From Lineus longissimus (lineage: Eukaryota; Nemertea; Pilidiophora; Heteronemertea; Lineidae), in contig NC_088321.1 in NCBI RefSeq assembly GCF_910592395.1, forward strand, positions 4,838,001 through 4,902,000: DNA of 64,000 bases. Direction: 5' to 3'. Below, one piece after another: positions 23,884 to 35,231 of this stretch (its first letter is position 1; the number at the start of each line of letters is the position of its first letter). Under the pieces are notes generated by a model. The model was not told the origin of the DNA. It saw only the letters and a list, made by a program, of their open reading frames with translations, and searched no databases. A program made the position numbers and the translations under genes.

Positions 23884-24934
23884 GGCCTACTGGACTTTGC
23901 GCAAAGAAAGCAACCAACGTAACGGTCCCTAGGTATTGTTATTTTCCTTAGACAATACACAGCCTGGTCATCCTAGGGTCGTGCTTACATGGGAAGTTAT
24001 CATTGCAAAAGAAGGCCAAACGCAAGCTTGAGTCAAGCAGCATACATGTCGAGCAAGTCGAGCACATACAAGCCATGACACAGAACACATTAGGTTTTAT
24101 AAAATGGATTGGCAGGCGAATTAGCGAAGGCATACATTTTTAGTTGCAGGTGATTCACTGCCAGTTAAAGGGACTATTATTTTGTCACATTAGATACAGT
24201 TTGGAATATGAATGTAGCCAAGTTCATGGGGATGGATAGGTGACGCCAAACGCAAGCTTGAGTCAAGCAGCATACATGTCGAGCAAGTCGAGCACATACA
24301 AGCCATGACACAGAACACATTAGGTTTTATAAAATGGATTGGCAGGCGAATTAGCGAAGGCATACATTTTTAGTTGCAGGTGATTCACTGCCAGTTAAAG
24401 GGACTATTATTTTGTCACATTAGATACAGTTTGGAATATGAATGTAGCCAAGTTCATGGGGATGGATAGGTGACGCCAGCATCTAACCGAGCATATATTT
24501 GCCTTGGCCATAGAGGGCGCTACCAGTGCAAATCACTGGCAATTAAAGGGACTAGCATATGACATAAGGGTAGTTTGGAATATCAATTTCGCCTGGTTCA
24601 TGGGGATCGATAGGAGGCGCCAGCATCTAACTAAGCATACATTTGCCGCTATGATCATGAATAGAGGGGCTAACGTGCAAATCACTGGGACTATTATCTT
24701 GCGACATGGGGATGGATAGGTGGCGCCAGCGTGGCAGATGGACCACACCAAAGAGTACATCTCAAGATAAACCATAACCGAAGCACTACACTGTCCACTG
24801 GAGGTATTCTGTGGCCGTGTTAGCCCCTGGTTTAATTTACTAGGAACAGAACCTGAAGCGGTCAAATATAATGGTCGCTCCCCAATTACGCTTGTTGCGT
24901 TGCGTTGCTTTCTTTGCGCAAAGTCCAGTAAGCC
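23884..24934. mobile_element. Block bounded by 31-bp inverted repeats
   Basis: Positions 23884-23914 and the complement of 24904-24934 match at 30 of 31 bases ('actttgcgcaaagaaagcaac' core, trimmed). Inside lie a perfect tandem duplication and further decayed copies of the same unit to about 24735. A 181-codon minus-strand frame (24533-25078) crosses the right end but has no recognised motif. It could be a non-autonomous DNA transposon; no target duplication was identified. Confidence 0.5.
24015..24474 (+). repeat. Perfect 230-bp tandem duplication
   Basis: Unit 1 (24015-24244) and unit 2 (24245-24474) appear identical by eye, starting 'gccaaacgcaagcttgagtc'. Diverged partial copies follow (about 24475-24735), sharing 'ggcgccagcatctaac', 'caaatcactgg' and 'catggggat.gatagg'. 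The identity of the first two suggests either very recent duplication or an assembly artefact. Confidence 0.85.
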
Positions 24935-26744
24935 TTTCATCAAAAGCAAAATGGCCAAGCGTGAGATGTTATGTCTGGTACTCTCATCAGTGAGTGAAAG
25001 TCGATTCATTAGCGACAGTGAACATGGCCAGGCTTGGAGATTTGGGAATTCACGACAATACAGTGCAGTGCAGACCATTTATTTACTCAAGAAAAATCTA
25101 ATTTAGAAAATGTAAAAACAGCACATAACAGCTCATCTGCGGCAATGTGATACATATTATATTCAACATTTACGATATTACCATGCACTAGGGAGGAAAG
25201 AAAGGAAAGAATTCGAATTATGTCAAGCGTATTTTATTAAAATAGGTATAATTAGCGTATTTTATCAAAATACGCAAAATAGAACTTCTTGACATGATTA
25301 TTCTGGTTCTTTTCTCCTTTTCCGCTCTTTCAATCGGCGTCGCCTAGCGGTCTCGGGTATCCAAAACGACTCATTTTAAGCTTTGGAGAACTTTTGTTTT
25401 GTAAAATTTGGATGAAATTTGAAGCAACCTAACGTATATGCTATGTTGTATGTGTAAAGTGTGTAGTAAATATCTAACTGTCACTGGCTCATCTATTGTG
25501 AATCTCAATTCAATGAGTTACTATAGAGTACAAAATGAAATATAATGATTCATTAGCCCAGCGCATGATCCATACAAAACCTCCAGAAAGCCCTCCACTG
25601 GTCGCAGTGGTTGATAGGGTGAGGGACGAGGCCGGTCCACTTCGTCCGGACTGTAAGTATATTATGCTCGGGTTGCTCAGGAATGGCTCACTGGGGCAGA
25701 TCTCTTTGCTTTTGCTTTCGGCATGGTCCAGCTGTGTTTCCAACAGTTGAAATGGCTGAAACCTCGTGTGTAGATGAATATAACGGTAAGTGACTGCATC
25801 CTCTCTTCCACCAGGTCTGCTGACTGAGCATGCACAGAGGGTAAAACCGTCGTGGCGCACTGAATAACCACAGGTAGCTCATAAGTTTTATTTTTGATTA
25901 ATTCCTTTCCGTAACAAAAACAAGAAGAATTCACACCAAGGAGTCCAAAATATACCACCGAACACTTACAACTCATTGACCGATTTAAAGGGAAAAGGTA
26001 CTAGCCAATATGCATCGTAGTCAGGCGGGGGGGGGGGGGGCAAGAGGCATGTATAGGCCAAAGGAGACAAGGGGGTAATAGATAGTGGCCAAGCGTAGGT
26101 GTAAAAAGTAGTATGATGATTATGACTTATAGTGCGACATGAAACCAAGGTAATGGTTCAGTTAAATTGTTGCATCAACTTTTGTTCAGTAATTCTCTTT
26201 TGTGTAGTGTCAGTATTATAAAGTGATCCCTTCAGAACAGAGACTTTCATGTCATCAAGAGAAGGCCCAGGTTTATTTGAATGTCCACCGATAGGAAGAA
26301 GTGTTTTTGCGCCTGATGGATTGTGTATGAGCACAATGACCAAATGGGGGTTTAGGCCAAATGGAGTGGGAATGAGGCCTGTTTAATCGGTCTGAGCCCT
26401 ATATCCAAAATGTGAGGGATCTGGAATGCACAGATGGCTATATTGTACAAAAAATTTTTTTTTGAATATATCCACCATCAAGAGAAAAGGTAAAAAAATC
26501 TGAAAATATTGCATGCCGACCACCAGTTATTGCTTTGTAATTGTAATTCACGTCATTCCCGCCAGTGCCCACAGCTGTTCGGATATATTCTGTGGTCACT
26601 TGCGTTCGGCACTTGTGGTCAATTGCAACCAGGGCAATGGGCCTATCTATGATTGACCGACCATGATAGCCAAAAACGGCATTGAAATAAATTTTTGAAA
26701 AGAGCACACCTGCGCGACGAAATGAATTTAATCTGCATGTAAGT
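24935..26744. other. No confident gene
   Basis: Open frames on both strands near 25510-25976 overlap each other and lack splice support on both sides. The plus frame does end at a donor-like 'ctgtaagt' near 25650. A G run of about 15 bases lies near 26026-26040. Nothing else is identifiable. Confidence 0.4.
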
Positions 26745-26865
26745 CAGGGGTTTAGAGCATGGGACCGAACATCCCACGAAAACGAGAGGCATTTTCATTC
26801 ATAGCGAGGCATTTTCTGTCGTCCACTAACGGAAACAAAAGAAATTTGAAGTTTATCCCCTTCGA
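26745..26865 (+). repeat. Left arm of an old inverted repeat surrounding the BEL element
   Basis: Matches the complement of 35878-35988: both contain 'caggggtt', 'accgaacat.cc.cgaaaa', 'gcgaggcattttctgtcgtc' (allowing one gap), 'taacggaaa' and 'aatttgaagttt.atcccct'. The BEL element lies between the arms, so before its insertion they were about 1 kb apart. Confidence 0.75.
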
Positions 26866-27231
26866 CCAGAAAAGATGGCTAATTTAACCTCCCTCTCCTG
26901 CCTATTGTCCCCTTAAAACCAGGGGGAGTCCAGTCCAGCGATTGGCAACACAGGCGCAGAGAGCAGATGGTTTTACCAATGAATTTGTTGATTCATCTAT
27001 TCATGAAATTAAAGAGATCTTTTCGGACAGTTTCTAAAGTTATGATGACAAAACTGTTCTAAAAAATGCCTAAAATGCGTTTTAGTATAATTCTGCTAAT
27101 AGCCCCCGAAAATGATAAGAATAGACATGGATGAAGTTTGAAACCAGAGCATTAAGGTGCCTATTAACTAAAAGGCTGGTGTTTTTTTTTTGGGGGGGGG
27201 GGGCGTCACACTACATTCGATTTATCTAAAA

Positions 27232-27307
27232 ATTAAAATAGATTGGTCAGGATAGACTTGAACCCATGACTTTGGAACCTTTCGACATCGGGTGAAAGAA
27301 TCACTGT
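27232..27307 (-). other. tRNA-like (pol III-type) sequence split by the BEL element
   Basis: On the minus strand, 'catgggttcaagtctatcc' contains a B-box-like 'gggttcaagtc'. The 5' half of the same unit appears to lie beyond the BEL element at about 35475-35510. It looks like a tRNA-derived SINE or pseudogene into which the BEL element inserted, at target ACTGT. Confidence 0.35.
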
Positions 27308-27545
27308 TGTCGCATTGGGACAACCTGTATAAGTTTAGTTTTTTGGGACACACTGTAGTTCAAGGTAATTAGCATAGGTGGCAGCACTGGGGGGAGTGTG
27401 TTGAGAAAAAATGATGGAGGACATCTGAGATGCTGTGAGCACATGAAGAAAAGAAACCTGAATATTATGATGAGAAGATGAATATAGACAGTTTTATTGA
27501 ATTACAAGAGTTAGAGTTGAGTAATTATACAGTCCTACCCCGACA
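27308..27545 (+). repeat. 5' LTR of the BEL/Pao element
   Basis: 238 bp from 'tgtcgcattggg' to 'accccgaca', identical by eye to 35232-35469. Its right neighbour 'ttaggtctct' differs from the sequence after the 3' LTR, which fixes the boundary. Confidence 0.95.
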
Positions 27546-29457
27546 TTAGGTCTCTTACCGACCGGATAGTGGAGCAGTGAGGTGACATTTGAGAACTGTA
27601 AAAAGTGAGAAACCATGTGCTATCCATGTACATTTTGTACAGAGTTGGCCTGTGCATTTGGCCTATGCTAGTATGCTGCTCAGTGCAAATGCATATGCAT
27701 GCTGAAATCATCCAAATGAAGGACTGCTGTTGCAATTTGGATGCCGTTAAGACGACAAGAGAACATTAATTGTGCTGTCCCTCCATCAACCTTGGATTTT
27801 GGAACACCACGTCAGTTCAAATCCGAGTGAGCTTTGAGCACAGGCAGCATGCTGAGGAAGAGTCAAGTGACATTCAAAGTCCAGTTGTATGTCACATCGA
27901 TGGTCGCGGATTGTCGAATTCCTGTCGTTGCTGATCCCACCAACGCTTGAGTTTCGTCGAGTCACCGAGTCGGAGAACACTGTCGAGTTGTCGTGTTCTC
28001 AACATCCCAGCATTGTCGAGTAGCTGGTACATCGTCGATGAGCATCATTCGCACATCATTTGCCAAATTCGTGGCTGATGTGATCCTACACAAGAGTGTG
28101 TTGAGCGTCTAACGAGTCGAGTCGGAGAACACTGTCGAGTAATAGTGTTCTCAAAGCCAGACGATCAACGAGTTTCTTCGTTCCTCGTCCCTGTGTGAGA
28201 ACTGTCGTTCTCAACATCGAGCAATCGTCGATAGCTGTTAGCATCGTCGTCATCTTTGAGCATCGTCAATTTATGCTCAATATCCGAGTAACACTTCCAC
28301 CCAAGTTCAAGGTCATCCGATGTCCATGCCGTGCTGCATTGATGAACTGAACTGTTTGAACCGAGCACCAGCCTCTGATTCCAAGAGACATTACCGAGTT
28401 AGCGAGTCACCATCTTCCAAGGACTGCTACATTCCAGCTTTGTGCATTGTTGTCACACACATGATATGCATGAACTAATATTTGAATTCTCTTTCAGATA
28501 TTGAGTAAATTTATGAACTTTGCCTAGTATTTGGTATAGAAGTTGGCCTTTTACTGTGGGATTTCATTGTACATGTACATTGTAACTGTGTCTTGAGTTT
28601 TTGAGCATCTAGTCTAGGTTTGAGTAGGCCTTTGTACTAGAATCACCACATGAGTCTATGCTTTAGGTTGTAAGTTGACCTACTGCATACTACGAGTTAT
28701 GAGTATTTCTTCTGACTAAAAGCTGTATTTGGTCTTGAGAATCTTCGCTGCAGTTACAGGTTGTAATTTGACCTTGCTGCACACTAACTTGAGTTGAGTT
28801 TGAGAATCTTCGCTGCAGTTACAGGTTGTAATTTGACCTTGCTGCACGCTATCTTGAGTCGAGATTGAGAATCTTCGCTGTAAGTAGAGGTTGTAATTTG
28901 ACCTTGCTACACGCCAACATCGAGTTGAGTTTAGAGTCTCACTGTGGGTTTTGAGTGACCTTACAGTGTTAGCAAGTTTACCACATCAGTGTTAAGTGGA
29001 GAATTTGCGTCTTTCTTGAGTAGAACACACGAGTTGTTGTTACGTTGTCATGCTTATGAGTAGGCCTTGGTGAAACTTGGAATATCACTTTGCGAGTTCA
29101 TAACACCCAACGTGTACGGTGTTAGCAGTGCCAATTCATCTTGCATATTTTAGTTGCATTTCAAGCCAACTTCTATGCTACCATTTTGTATTGTCGCTTT
29201 CATGTGTTCACAGCTACACTTTTCCTAAGGTTCTATTTTGCAACGTTTCATCTGAGTTTATCTGGGGTTTGAGAAATTTCTTGTGCTGCCCTCTATGCTG
29301 TTCATGATACTACAGGGTTGAGTTCATGTCATATTGACACAGGGAATTTATCAACTGGCTGAAATTCCAAGGGTTTAGATTGCTACTGTGCTTATTTCAG
29401 TCATTCTCTCTGAGATCTGAGTTTTTTGAGTTTTGAGTTTTGAGTAAAACTGCAACC
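27546..29457 (+). other. Untranslated leader of the BEL element with internal repeats
   Basis: No long frame precedes the polyprotein ATG. The leader is full of degenerate 'gtcgag'/'catcgtcg' blocks (27900-28240), including 'gagtcggagaacactgtcga' twice (about 27968 and 28113). It also holds a 65-bp tandem repeat (28735-28930) and many 'ttgagt' motifs up to the start codon. The leader probably includes the packaging and priming signals. Confidence 0.7.
28735..28930 (+). repeat. 65-bp tandem repeat, three copies, in the BEL leader
   Basis: Copies start with 'gagaatcttcgctg' at 28737, 28802 and 28867 and share 'aggttgtaatttgaccttgct'-type sequence. The third copy is more diverged. Confidence 0.85.
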
Positions 29458-32400
29458 ATGGGTGAACCACCAACCTTGCAATCACTGTGTGATAAACGCA
29501 AAATATGTCGCGGGAAGTACACTCGACAGGAAAACACTGTGACAAGGTATTACAGGGAAGCATGTAACTTGTACGACAAAGGAGATCGCGTTACCCAGTT
29601 TGAGACAGCCGTGCGAAAAACGGGTAATGCCATGGAAGAGCTGAATGCGGTCTACGGTGAATTGAAGGACGTACAGACTGAGGTGGACTTCCATCCTGAT
29701 TTAGGGAAACTGAACGATGAAGCCTTGAGAGTTGAGACTGAGTCAGAGGAGAGGTATCGCACCCAGTACTACGACATTTCTGCCATGGTTCAACAACTGC
29801 AAGCGGATGCTGAGAAGGAGAGGCGTACCCCGTCGGAGAAGTCGAGTGATACTTTCACACCTGAGCACTTTGCCGCCGCCATGAAGGAGACCCTGGAATC
29901 AGTACAAACAGGAATTTCTGGTGATCAGTTAGAAAGGATTCTAGGGACCTTATCGCACAAGAAGCGTTATGTTCAGATACCGAAATTCAAAGGTGATGTC
30001 GAGTTGTTTGACCAGTGGAAACAACTGGTAGAGACTGAATTAGAAAAACCAGGCTATAGCGAGGTGGAAAAGACCCACATAGTCATATCATTAGTTGATG
30101 GAGAGGTATCCAAACTCATCAGTGGACTAAAGGATCCAAGTTCAGATGACATCCTTGAGTTTTTGGAGAATAGGTACGGAGATGTGTTGACAAAGATCCA
30201 GAAGGCAGTGAACGAGATTGCTGCAGTGCCTGCTGTCAGTTCGCCCTCAGCAAAGGATCTTGATTCTCTCTACAACCTGCTTAATTCCAACTGGAATTAC
30301 ATCATGAAACGAACAGAAGATGACAAACACGTGGTAAGGGCAAGCTGGATCTTTACAGCCCTTGTCCGACCAAAACTGCCAAAGGGACTTCTCAAAAAAT
30401 GGGATGGAGAGATAATCAAAGAGGAGAAGTCGATGGGGACGACGTCGGAATTACCGATACGTTTCGACACTCTTTTGGAGAAGCTGCAAGATGCCGTCAA
30501 GGTTGCGAGGCGAACGGAGCCAAGCAAACGAGATAAACCCGAGAAGGAGAAGGAGAAAGAGAAGAAGTGGGTTAAGGATTACCAGAAGGAATCTAAGAAG
30601 CCTACAGGTCATGCTCTTCAGATATCTCAGAGGACACCGAAACCCAACAAGGAGGAATCGTGCATATTCTGTCAACTTAGGCACTTCTCATCAAGTTGTC
30701 CAACAGTGAAGTCGATGCCTGTGTCAGAGCGAGTTGAGAAAGTGAAAGCGTCAAAGGCATGTTTCAACTGCTTGCGGACTACTCACTTTGTGGATGCATG
30801 TCGGTCATCTAGCTGTAAGAATTGCTCGAGGAAGCATCACACACTCTTACATTTCGACAAGCAAGGAGGAAACAAGACTGGGAGCAACCAGGAAACATCG
30901 AGCGAAAAGGAGACAAGTGGAGATGGTAACAAGCCTGAGGAGACCGTGAAATCACCCCACTACTTCGTGAAAGCCAGAGAGACAGATGGTGAAGTACTGT
31001 TACAGACAGGCCTAGCGAAATTGGAGTCGAGGAATGCAGTCGCACATGGACGAGTTCTCTTTGACTCAGGGAGTGGAGCCACATTTGTCAGCAAGCGAAT
31101 GGCAAGGAGTTTGCAGCTGCATGGTCAACCAGTTGCAGCAGAGTTTACCTTAGCAGGAGGAAAGGTCATGACACTTGATACCCAACGAGTCAAGTTTCAT
31201 TTGTCGAGCATACTACCCAAATGGAAGGGAGAGACGTTCGAAATCATCACCTATGTTCTAGAAAATCCATGTGCTGATATCAATGAAGTCAATGAGGATT
31301 TGTCAAAGATTGAACAGCTGAGAGACCTCCAGATAGCTGATGAGTTCCCGAGAAAACGTCAATCGGTGGATGTTCTGTTAGGAATCCAGGATTCAATGAA
31401 AATCTTACAGGATAAGAGAGTCTTTGGATCAGGAAACAGTCTTTCAGCGCAGAGGAGTCACATTGGTTGGATCGTGTCCGGAACCTGTCCCGCTGATCAG
31501 GAAAGCCACACAACGTTGCCAGTCAATCATTCAACATTTCAACTGTCCAGCGAGATAGACATCGCGACCAAGCACTGGGAGACGGAGCACATAGGGATCC
31601 TACCAAATGAGAAAAACCAGCACCTCTCAGAGCTTGAGACTGAAGCCCTGAGACAGCACAAGGAGAAAACAATCAAGATCAAGGATGGTTATGAGACAGG
31701 ATTGTTGAAACATCCGGAGTGGAAGGATAAAATTCTGAAATCAAACAAACAACAAGCAATGAGGAGACTTGGTAGTCTGGAGCAGAGACTGAAAAAGGAT
31801 CCTACATTGTCAGCGAGATACCAGGAGCAAATCAATGAGTTGATCAAGAAAGGTCGAGCGGAACGAGTGAGTGAGGAAAAGGAGCCGGAGGATCGTAGTG
31901 TGTGGTACTTGCCCCATCATCCAGTAGTGAGAGAGGACAAGACGACAACAAAGGTTAGAATCGTCTTCGATGGATCGATGAGAGGCCGGGATGGAGTATC
32001 ACTCAACGACACCTTATTACCAGGACCTGCCCTGCAACCTGACCTTCCTGGAGTTTTGATGCGATTCAGGCGCCACAGAATTGCATTGATAGCGGATATC
32101 GAAAAGATGTTCCTCCAGGTAAGTATGAACGAGATAGATCGAGATAGCCAGAGATTCCTATGGAGAGACTTGGACACGGATAAGGAGCCGGAAGTTTTCA
32201 GATTGACCACAGTCACCTTCGGATTAACGTCTTCGCCATTCTCAAGCATCAAAACTGTGCTAGATCATGTCGCGGCACATCGTGAGGAGTACCCAAAAGC
32301 TGCTGCAGAGATTGAGGAGAATATCTTCGTGGATGATATTTTGAGTGGAGATGAGGAGGATAATGAGGTGGCGGAGTTGGCAGTTGGACTGAAGGAGATT

Positions 32401-34986
32401 CTGAGCCCGGAATGGAACATGAGGAAGTTTCTATCCAACAAACCAGGAGTTTTGTCAGGTCTTGCCAAGGAAGACATCGCGTCGGAGCTCACAGAGAAGA
32501 TGGTTGGCGAAGAGATCTCAACAAAGGCGCTGGGAGTCAGATATCGACCCAAGGAGGATGTTCTCATGTTCTCATTTGTTGACAAAATGGAGGATGTGGA
32601 GATCGAGACCAGGAGAAGTGTGTTGAAACAACTCCATCGGATTTATGATCCACTTGGCATGCTATCGCCCTTTGTACTCAAGGCTAAGCAAATTTTCCAA
32701 CAATCATGGGTCACAACTGGAGGATGGGACGACGCGCTACCATCGGAGATAGAGGAGGAGTGGAAACGCTGGAAATCTGAAGTGACACTACTGGACAGCA
32801 TCAAGATACCGAGGTGTATTGTGCCTGCTGACTTCCAGGATCCAGTATATTTCCTACACGGCTTTGGAGATGCATGTGAGACATCATACGGAGGAGTGGT
32901 CTATTTGACTAGCCAGGATTCAACTGAGAGACGTCACGTTGCTCTACTCAGCTCAAAGACCAGAGTAGCACCCCTGGGAAAGAGGAGGAGCATCCCGGAA
33001 CTGGAGCTCATGGCATCACTGGTGACAGCAAGGTTAACAAAGTATGATGAAAGAGAGCTCAAGCTTCCGATTGCTTCAGTGAATTGCTGGACAGATTCCA
33101 AGGTTGTCACACACTGGTTAAGCAAGCCACCATACAAATGGCAAACATTTGTCGCAAACAGAGTAGCTGAGATTCAGAACTTAGTGCCACCCTGCAACTG
33201 GAGACATGTTCCAGGAAAATGGAACCCTGCGGATCTTTGTTCCCGAGGACTTACTGCTGAGAATCTGGTTGAATCTTCATTGTGGTGGAATGGTCCATCC
33301 TTCCTGACTGAAAGTGAAGAACAGTGGCCAGAACAAGAGAAGAGCAAGAAGGAGGATGAGGAAATAGCTGACTCGAAAGCCAAGCCCAAACTTCGTCAGA
33401 TTGGTATTGCTGCTGTAGCCAAGACGGATATTGCTGCTGCTGAGAAATACATTGAGAAATTCTCATCATACCAGAAGTTCATCAGGGTAATGAGCAGAGC
33501 GAGGAGTTGGATTAGGATCCATAGGTCCCGAAAGGAGGGGAGAGATCAAAACGAGGGGAGAGAAACTGACAAGGAGAAAAGCATTCCAGGAACAACTCTC
33601 AATGACAGACGTCAGGAGGAGCTGCACTGGATCAGATGGGCTCAATCGCTCAAGTATCAGGAGGATATTGAGGAATTGAAAGCCGGACGACAAGTCACCA
33701 TGGAGAGTAAACTGGCTCCATTGAGCCCAGAGTGGGACGAGAAGGATCAAGTGATGCGAGTGGGAGGTCGTCTTCATTACGCCCCATTGCCGGAGGAAAC
33801 TAAGCATCCCATCATCTTGCCTGCTCACAACCGATTTGTGGATAAGTTAGTTCTGTACTACCACCAGATTAACCTACACACAGGACCAGCACAAACCCTG
33901 GCTTTCTTGAGAAACAAGTACTGGCTTATTCATGGGAGACAGGAAGTGAGACGCATTCTTCACAAGTGCAAGGCTTGTAAGGATCCAGAGGAGATTGAGC
34001 AAAAGATGGCGCCGCTGCCTGTGGAAAGAGTGAGCATGAGTCTTCCTTTCACGCACATAGGATTAGACTATGCAGGACCTTTATACGTAAAGATGTCCAG
34101 AGATGAGACAACGAAGGCTTACATTCTGATCTTCACGTGTATGGTGACTAGAGGAGTGCACCTGGAACTCACACCAGATCTTACTACAGAAGAGTTCATG
34201 ACTGGGCTGCAGCGCATGATGAATCGCAAAGGGAAATGTGTATTCATTCTCTCTGACAACGCAAAGACATTCAAAAAGGCAGACACCTTGCTGAGGATTC
34301 TTTACAAACAGAAGAATGGAAAGAACAAGCTTAATGAGGAGATAACAGGAAAGGGAATAACATGGCGTTTTATCACGGAGAGAGCCCCATGGCACGGAGG
34401 ATTCTATGAGAGACTCGTGCAAAGCGTCAAGAAACCACTGAGGAGAGTGCTTGGGAAAGCACACCTGACATACCTTGAGATGCAGACTGTACTCTCGGAC
34501 ATCGAAGCACAACTGAATTCTAGACCCCTGACTAGTGTCTCTGCAGACAAAGAGGATTGGTCGCCTATCACTCCAGGACACCTGATGATTGGCCGGAGCC
34601 TACAAGTTCTGCCTGATGCCTCATTGGCAGGCCATACTACCGTCGCAGTGAGCAAGAAATGGGCCTATAATCAGCACCTGTCAAGGATCTTTTGGAATCG
34701 ATGGACGAAGGAGTATTTGACTGAGCTGAATCAACTGAGGAAGTGGACTGAGGTTCGAGATAACCTTCATGAGGGAGACGTTGTTCTAGTCGCTGAGGAC
34801 AACACCAGGAAGCTGGATTGGAAGCTTGGAAGAGTGGAGGAGATCTTTCCAGGACGAGACGGTCTTGTGCGCTCAGTACTGGTGAAGACGAAATCGGGAT
34901 TGATGAGACGTCCAGTACAGAAGCTGAGGCTATTGGAGACCACCATTGTGCCAGAGGATGTTGAAAGCGATTCAGATCCAGATTAG
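29458..34986 (+). CDS. BEL/Pao gag-pol polyprotein
   Basis: An 1842-residue polyprotein that would package element RNA, reverse-transcribe it and integrate the cDNA. The ATG at 29458 is chosen because 'gcaaccATGG' is a strong initiation context; the frame is open a few codons further upstream, but only from a TTG. Order of parts: DUF1759-type gag region (about 165-320); Lys/Glu-rich linker; Cys/His knuckles (402-464, starting CIFC); aspartic protease motif DSGSG (536-540) in a DUF1758-type domain; reverse transcriptase with first Asp at 880 and FVDD at 957-960; RNase H in a Peptidase_A17-type region (D1138, E1183, D1213, D1259); integrase zinc finger H1469-H1474-C1504-C1507; integrase core D1537, D1600, E1651; C-terminal DUF5641-type domain (about 1735-1830). 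Every catalytic residue looked for is present and there are no breaks. No envelope gene is present. Confidence 0.97.
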   Translation: MGEPPTLQSLCDKRKICRGKYTRQENTVTRYYREACNLYDKGDRVTQFETAVRKTGNAMEELNAVYGELKDVQTEVDFHPDLGKLNDEALRVETESEERYRTQYYDISAMVQQLQADAEKERRTPSEKSSDTFTPEHFAAAMKETLESVQTGISGDQLERILGTLSHKKRYVQIPKFKGDVELFDQWKQLVETELEKPGYSEVEKTHIVISLVDGEVSKLISGLKDPSSDDILEFLENRYGDVLTKIQKAVNEIAAVPAVSSPSAKDLDSLYNLLNSNWNYIMKRTEDDKHVVRASWIFTALVRPKLPKGLLKKWDGEIIKEEKSMGTTSELPIRFDTLLEKLQDAVKVARRTEPSKRDKPEKEKEKEKKWVKDYQKESKKPTGHALQISQRTPKPNKEESCIFCQLRHFSSSCPTVKSMPVSERVEKVKASKACFNCLRTTHFVDACRSSSCKNCSRKHHTLLHFDKQGGNKTGSNQETSSEKETSGDGNKPEETVKSPHYFVKARETDGEVLLQTGLAKLESRNAVAHGRVLFDSGSGATFVSKRMARSLQLHGQPVAAEFTLAGGKVMTLDTQRVKFHLSSILPKWKGETFEIITYVLENPCADINEVNEDLSKIEQLRDLQIADEFPRKRQSVDVLLGIQDSMKILQDKRVFGSGNSLSAQRSHIGWIVSGTCPADQESHTTLPVNHSTFQLSSEIDIATKHWETEHIGILPNEKNQHLSELETEALRQHKEKTIKIKDGYETGLLKHPEWKDKILKSNKQQAMRRLGSLEQRLKKDPTLSARYQEQINELIKKGRAERVSEEKEPEDRSVWYLPHHPVVREDKTTTKVRIVFDGSMRGRDGVSLNDTLLPGPALQPDLPGVLMRFRRHRIALIADIEKMFLQVSMNEIDRDSQRFLWRDLDTDKEPEVFRLTTVTFGLTSSPFSSIKTVLDHVAAHREEYPKAAAEIEENIFVDDILSGDEEDNEVAELAVGLKEILSPEWNMRKFLSNKPGVLSGLAKEDIASELTEKMVGEEISTKALGVRYRPKEDVLMFSFVDKMEDVEIETRRSVLKQLHRIYDPLGMLSPFVLKAKQIFQQSWVTTGGWDDALPSEIEEEWKRWKSEVTLLDSIKIPRCIVPADFQDPVYFLHGFGDACETSYGGVVYLTSQDSTERRHVALLSSKTRVAPLGKRRSIPELELMASLVTARLTKYDERELKLPIASVNCWTDSKVVTHWLSKPPYKWQTFVANRVAEIQNLVPPCNWRHVPGKWNPADLCSRGLTAENLVESSLWWNGPSFLTESEEQWPEQEKSKKEDEEIADSKAKPKLRQIGIAAVAKTDIAAAEKYIEKFSSYQKFIRVMSRARSWIRIHRSRKEGRDQNEGRETDKEKSIPGTTLNDRRQEELHWIRWAQSLKYQEDIEELKAGRQVTMESKLAPLSPEWDEKDQVMRVGGRLHYAPLPEETKHPIILPAHNRFVDKLVLYYHQINLHTGPAQTLAFLRNKYWLIHGRQEVRRILHKCKACKDPEEIEQKMAPLPVERVSMSLPFTHIGLDYAGPLYVKMSRDETTKAYILIFTCMVTRGVHLELTPDLTTEEFMTGLQRMMNRKGKCVFILSDNAKTFKKADTLLRILYKQKNGKNKLNEEITGKGITWRFITERAPWHGGFYERLVQSVKKPLRRVLGKAHLTYLEMQTVLSDIEAQLNSRPLTSVSADKEDWSPITPGHLMIGRSLQVLPDASLAGHTTVAVSKKWAYNQHLSRIFWNRWTKEYLTELNQLRKWTEVRDNLHEGDVVLVAEDNTRKLDWKLGRVEEIFPGRDGLVRSVLVKTKSGLMRRPVQKLRLLETTIVPEDVESDSDPD

Positions 34987-35220
34987 CCAATGTTAGTGGA
35001 GTATTGTGACTAGAGACATTCTATGAGCATTGAGAACTACAACATATACAAGAAAATACAACTAAGGGTTTCGTTCACTTAGTAAATACTTTATTCGAAT
35101 TGTGGAGTACGAGTAGAGAGAATAGTTCAAGCGATATTTGCCAGTTGGTATTTCGCATAATTCGTTTCAATATTTTAGCCAGTGTTGCAGTAAGCGTGAA
35201 ATTTTCGGTGCTCAGATTTC

Positions 35221-35231
35221 AGAGGGGAGTA
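35221..35231 (+). other. Polypurine tract of the BEL element
   Basis: 'agaggggagta' lies directly before the 3' LTR, as expected for the primer of plus-strand DNA synthesis. Confidence 0.8.

Noticed and set aside
24533-25078. 181-codon minus-strand frame
   Set aside because: It crosses decayed tandem repeats and an inverted-repeat end; no recognised motif.
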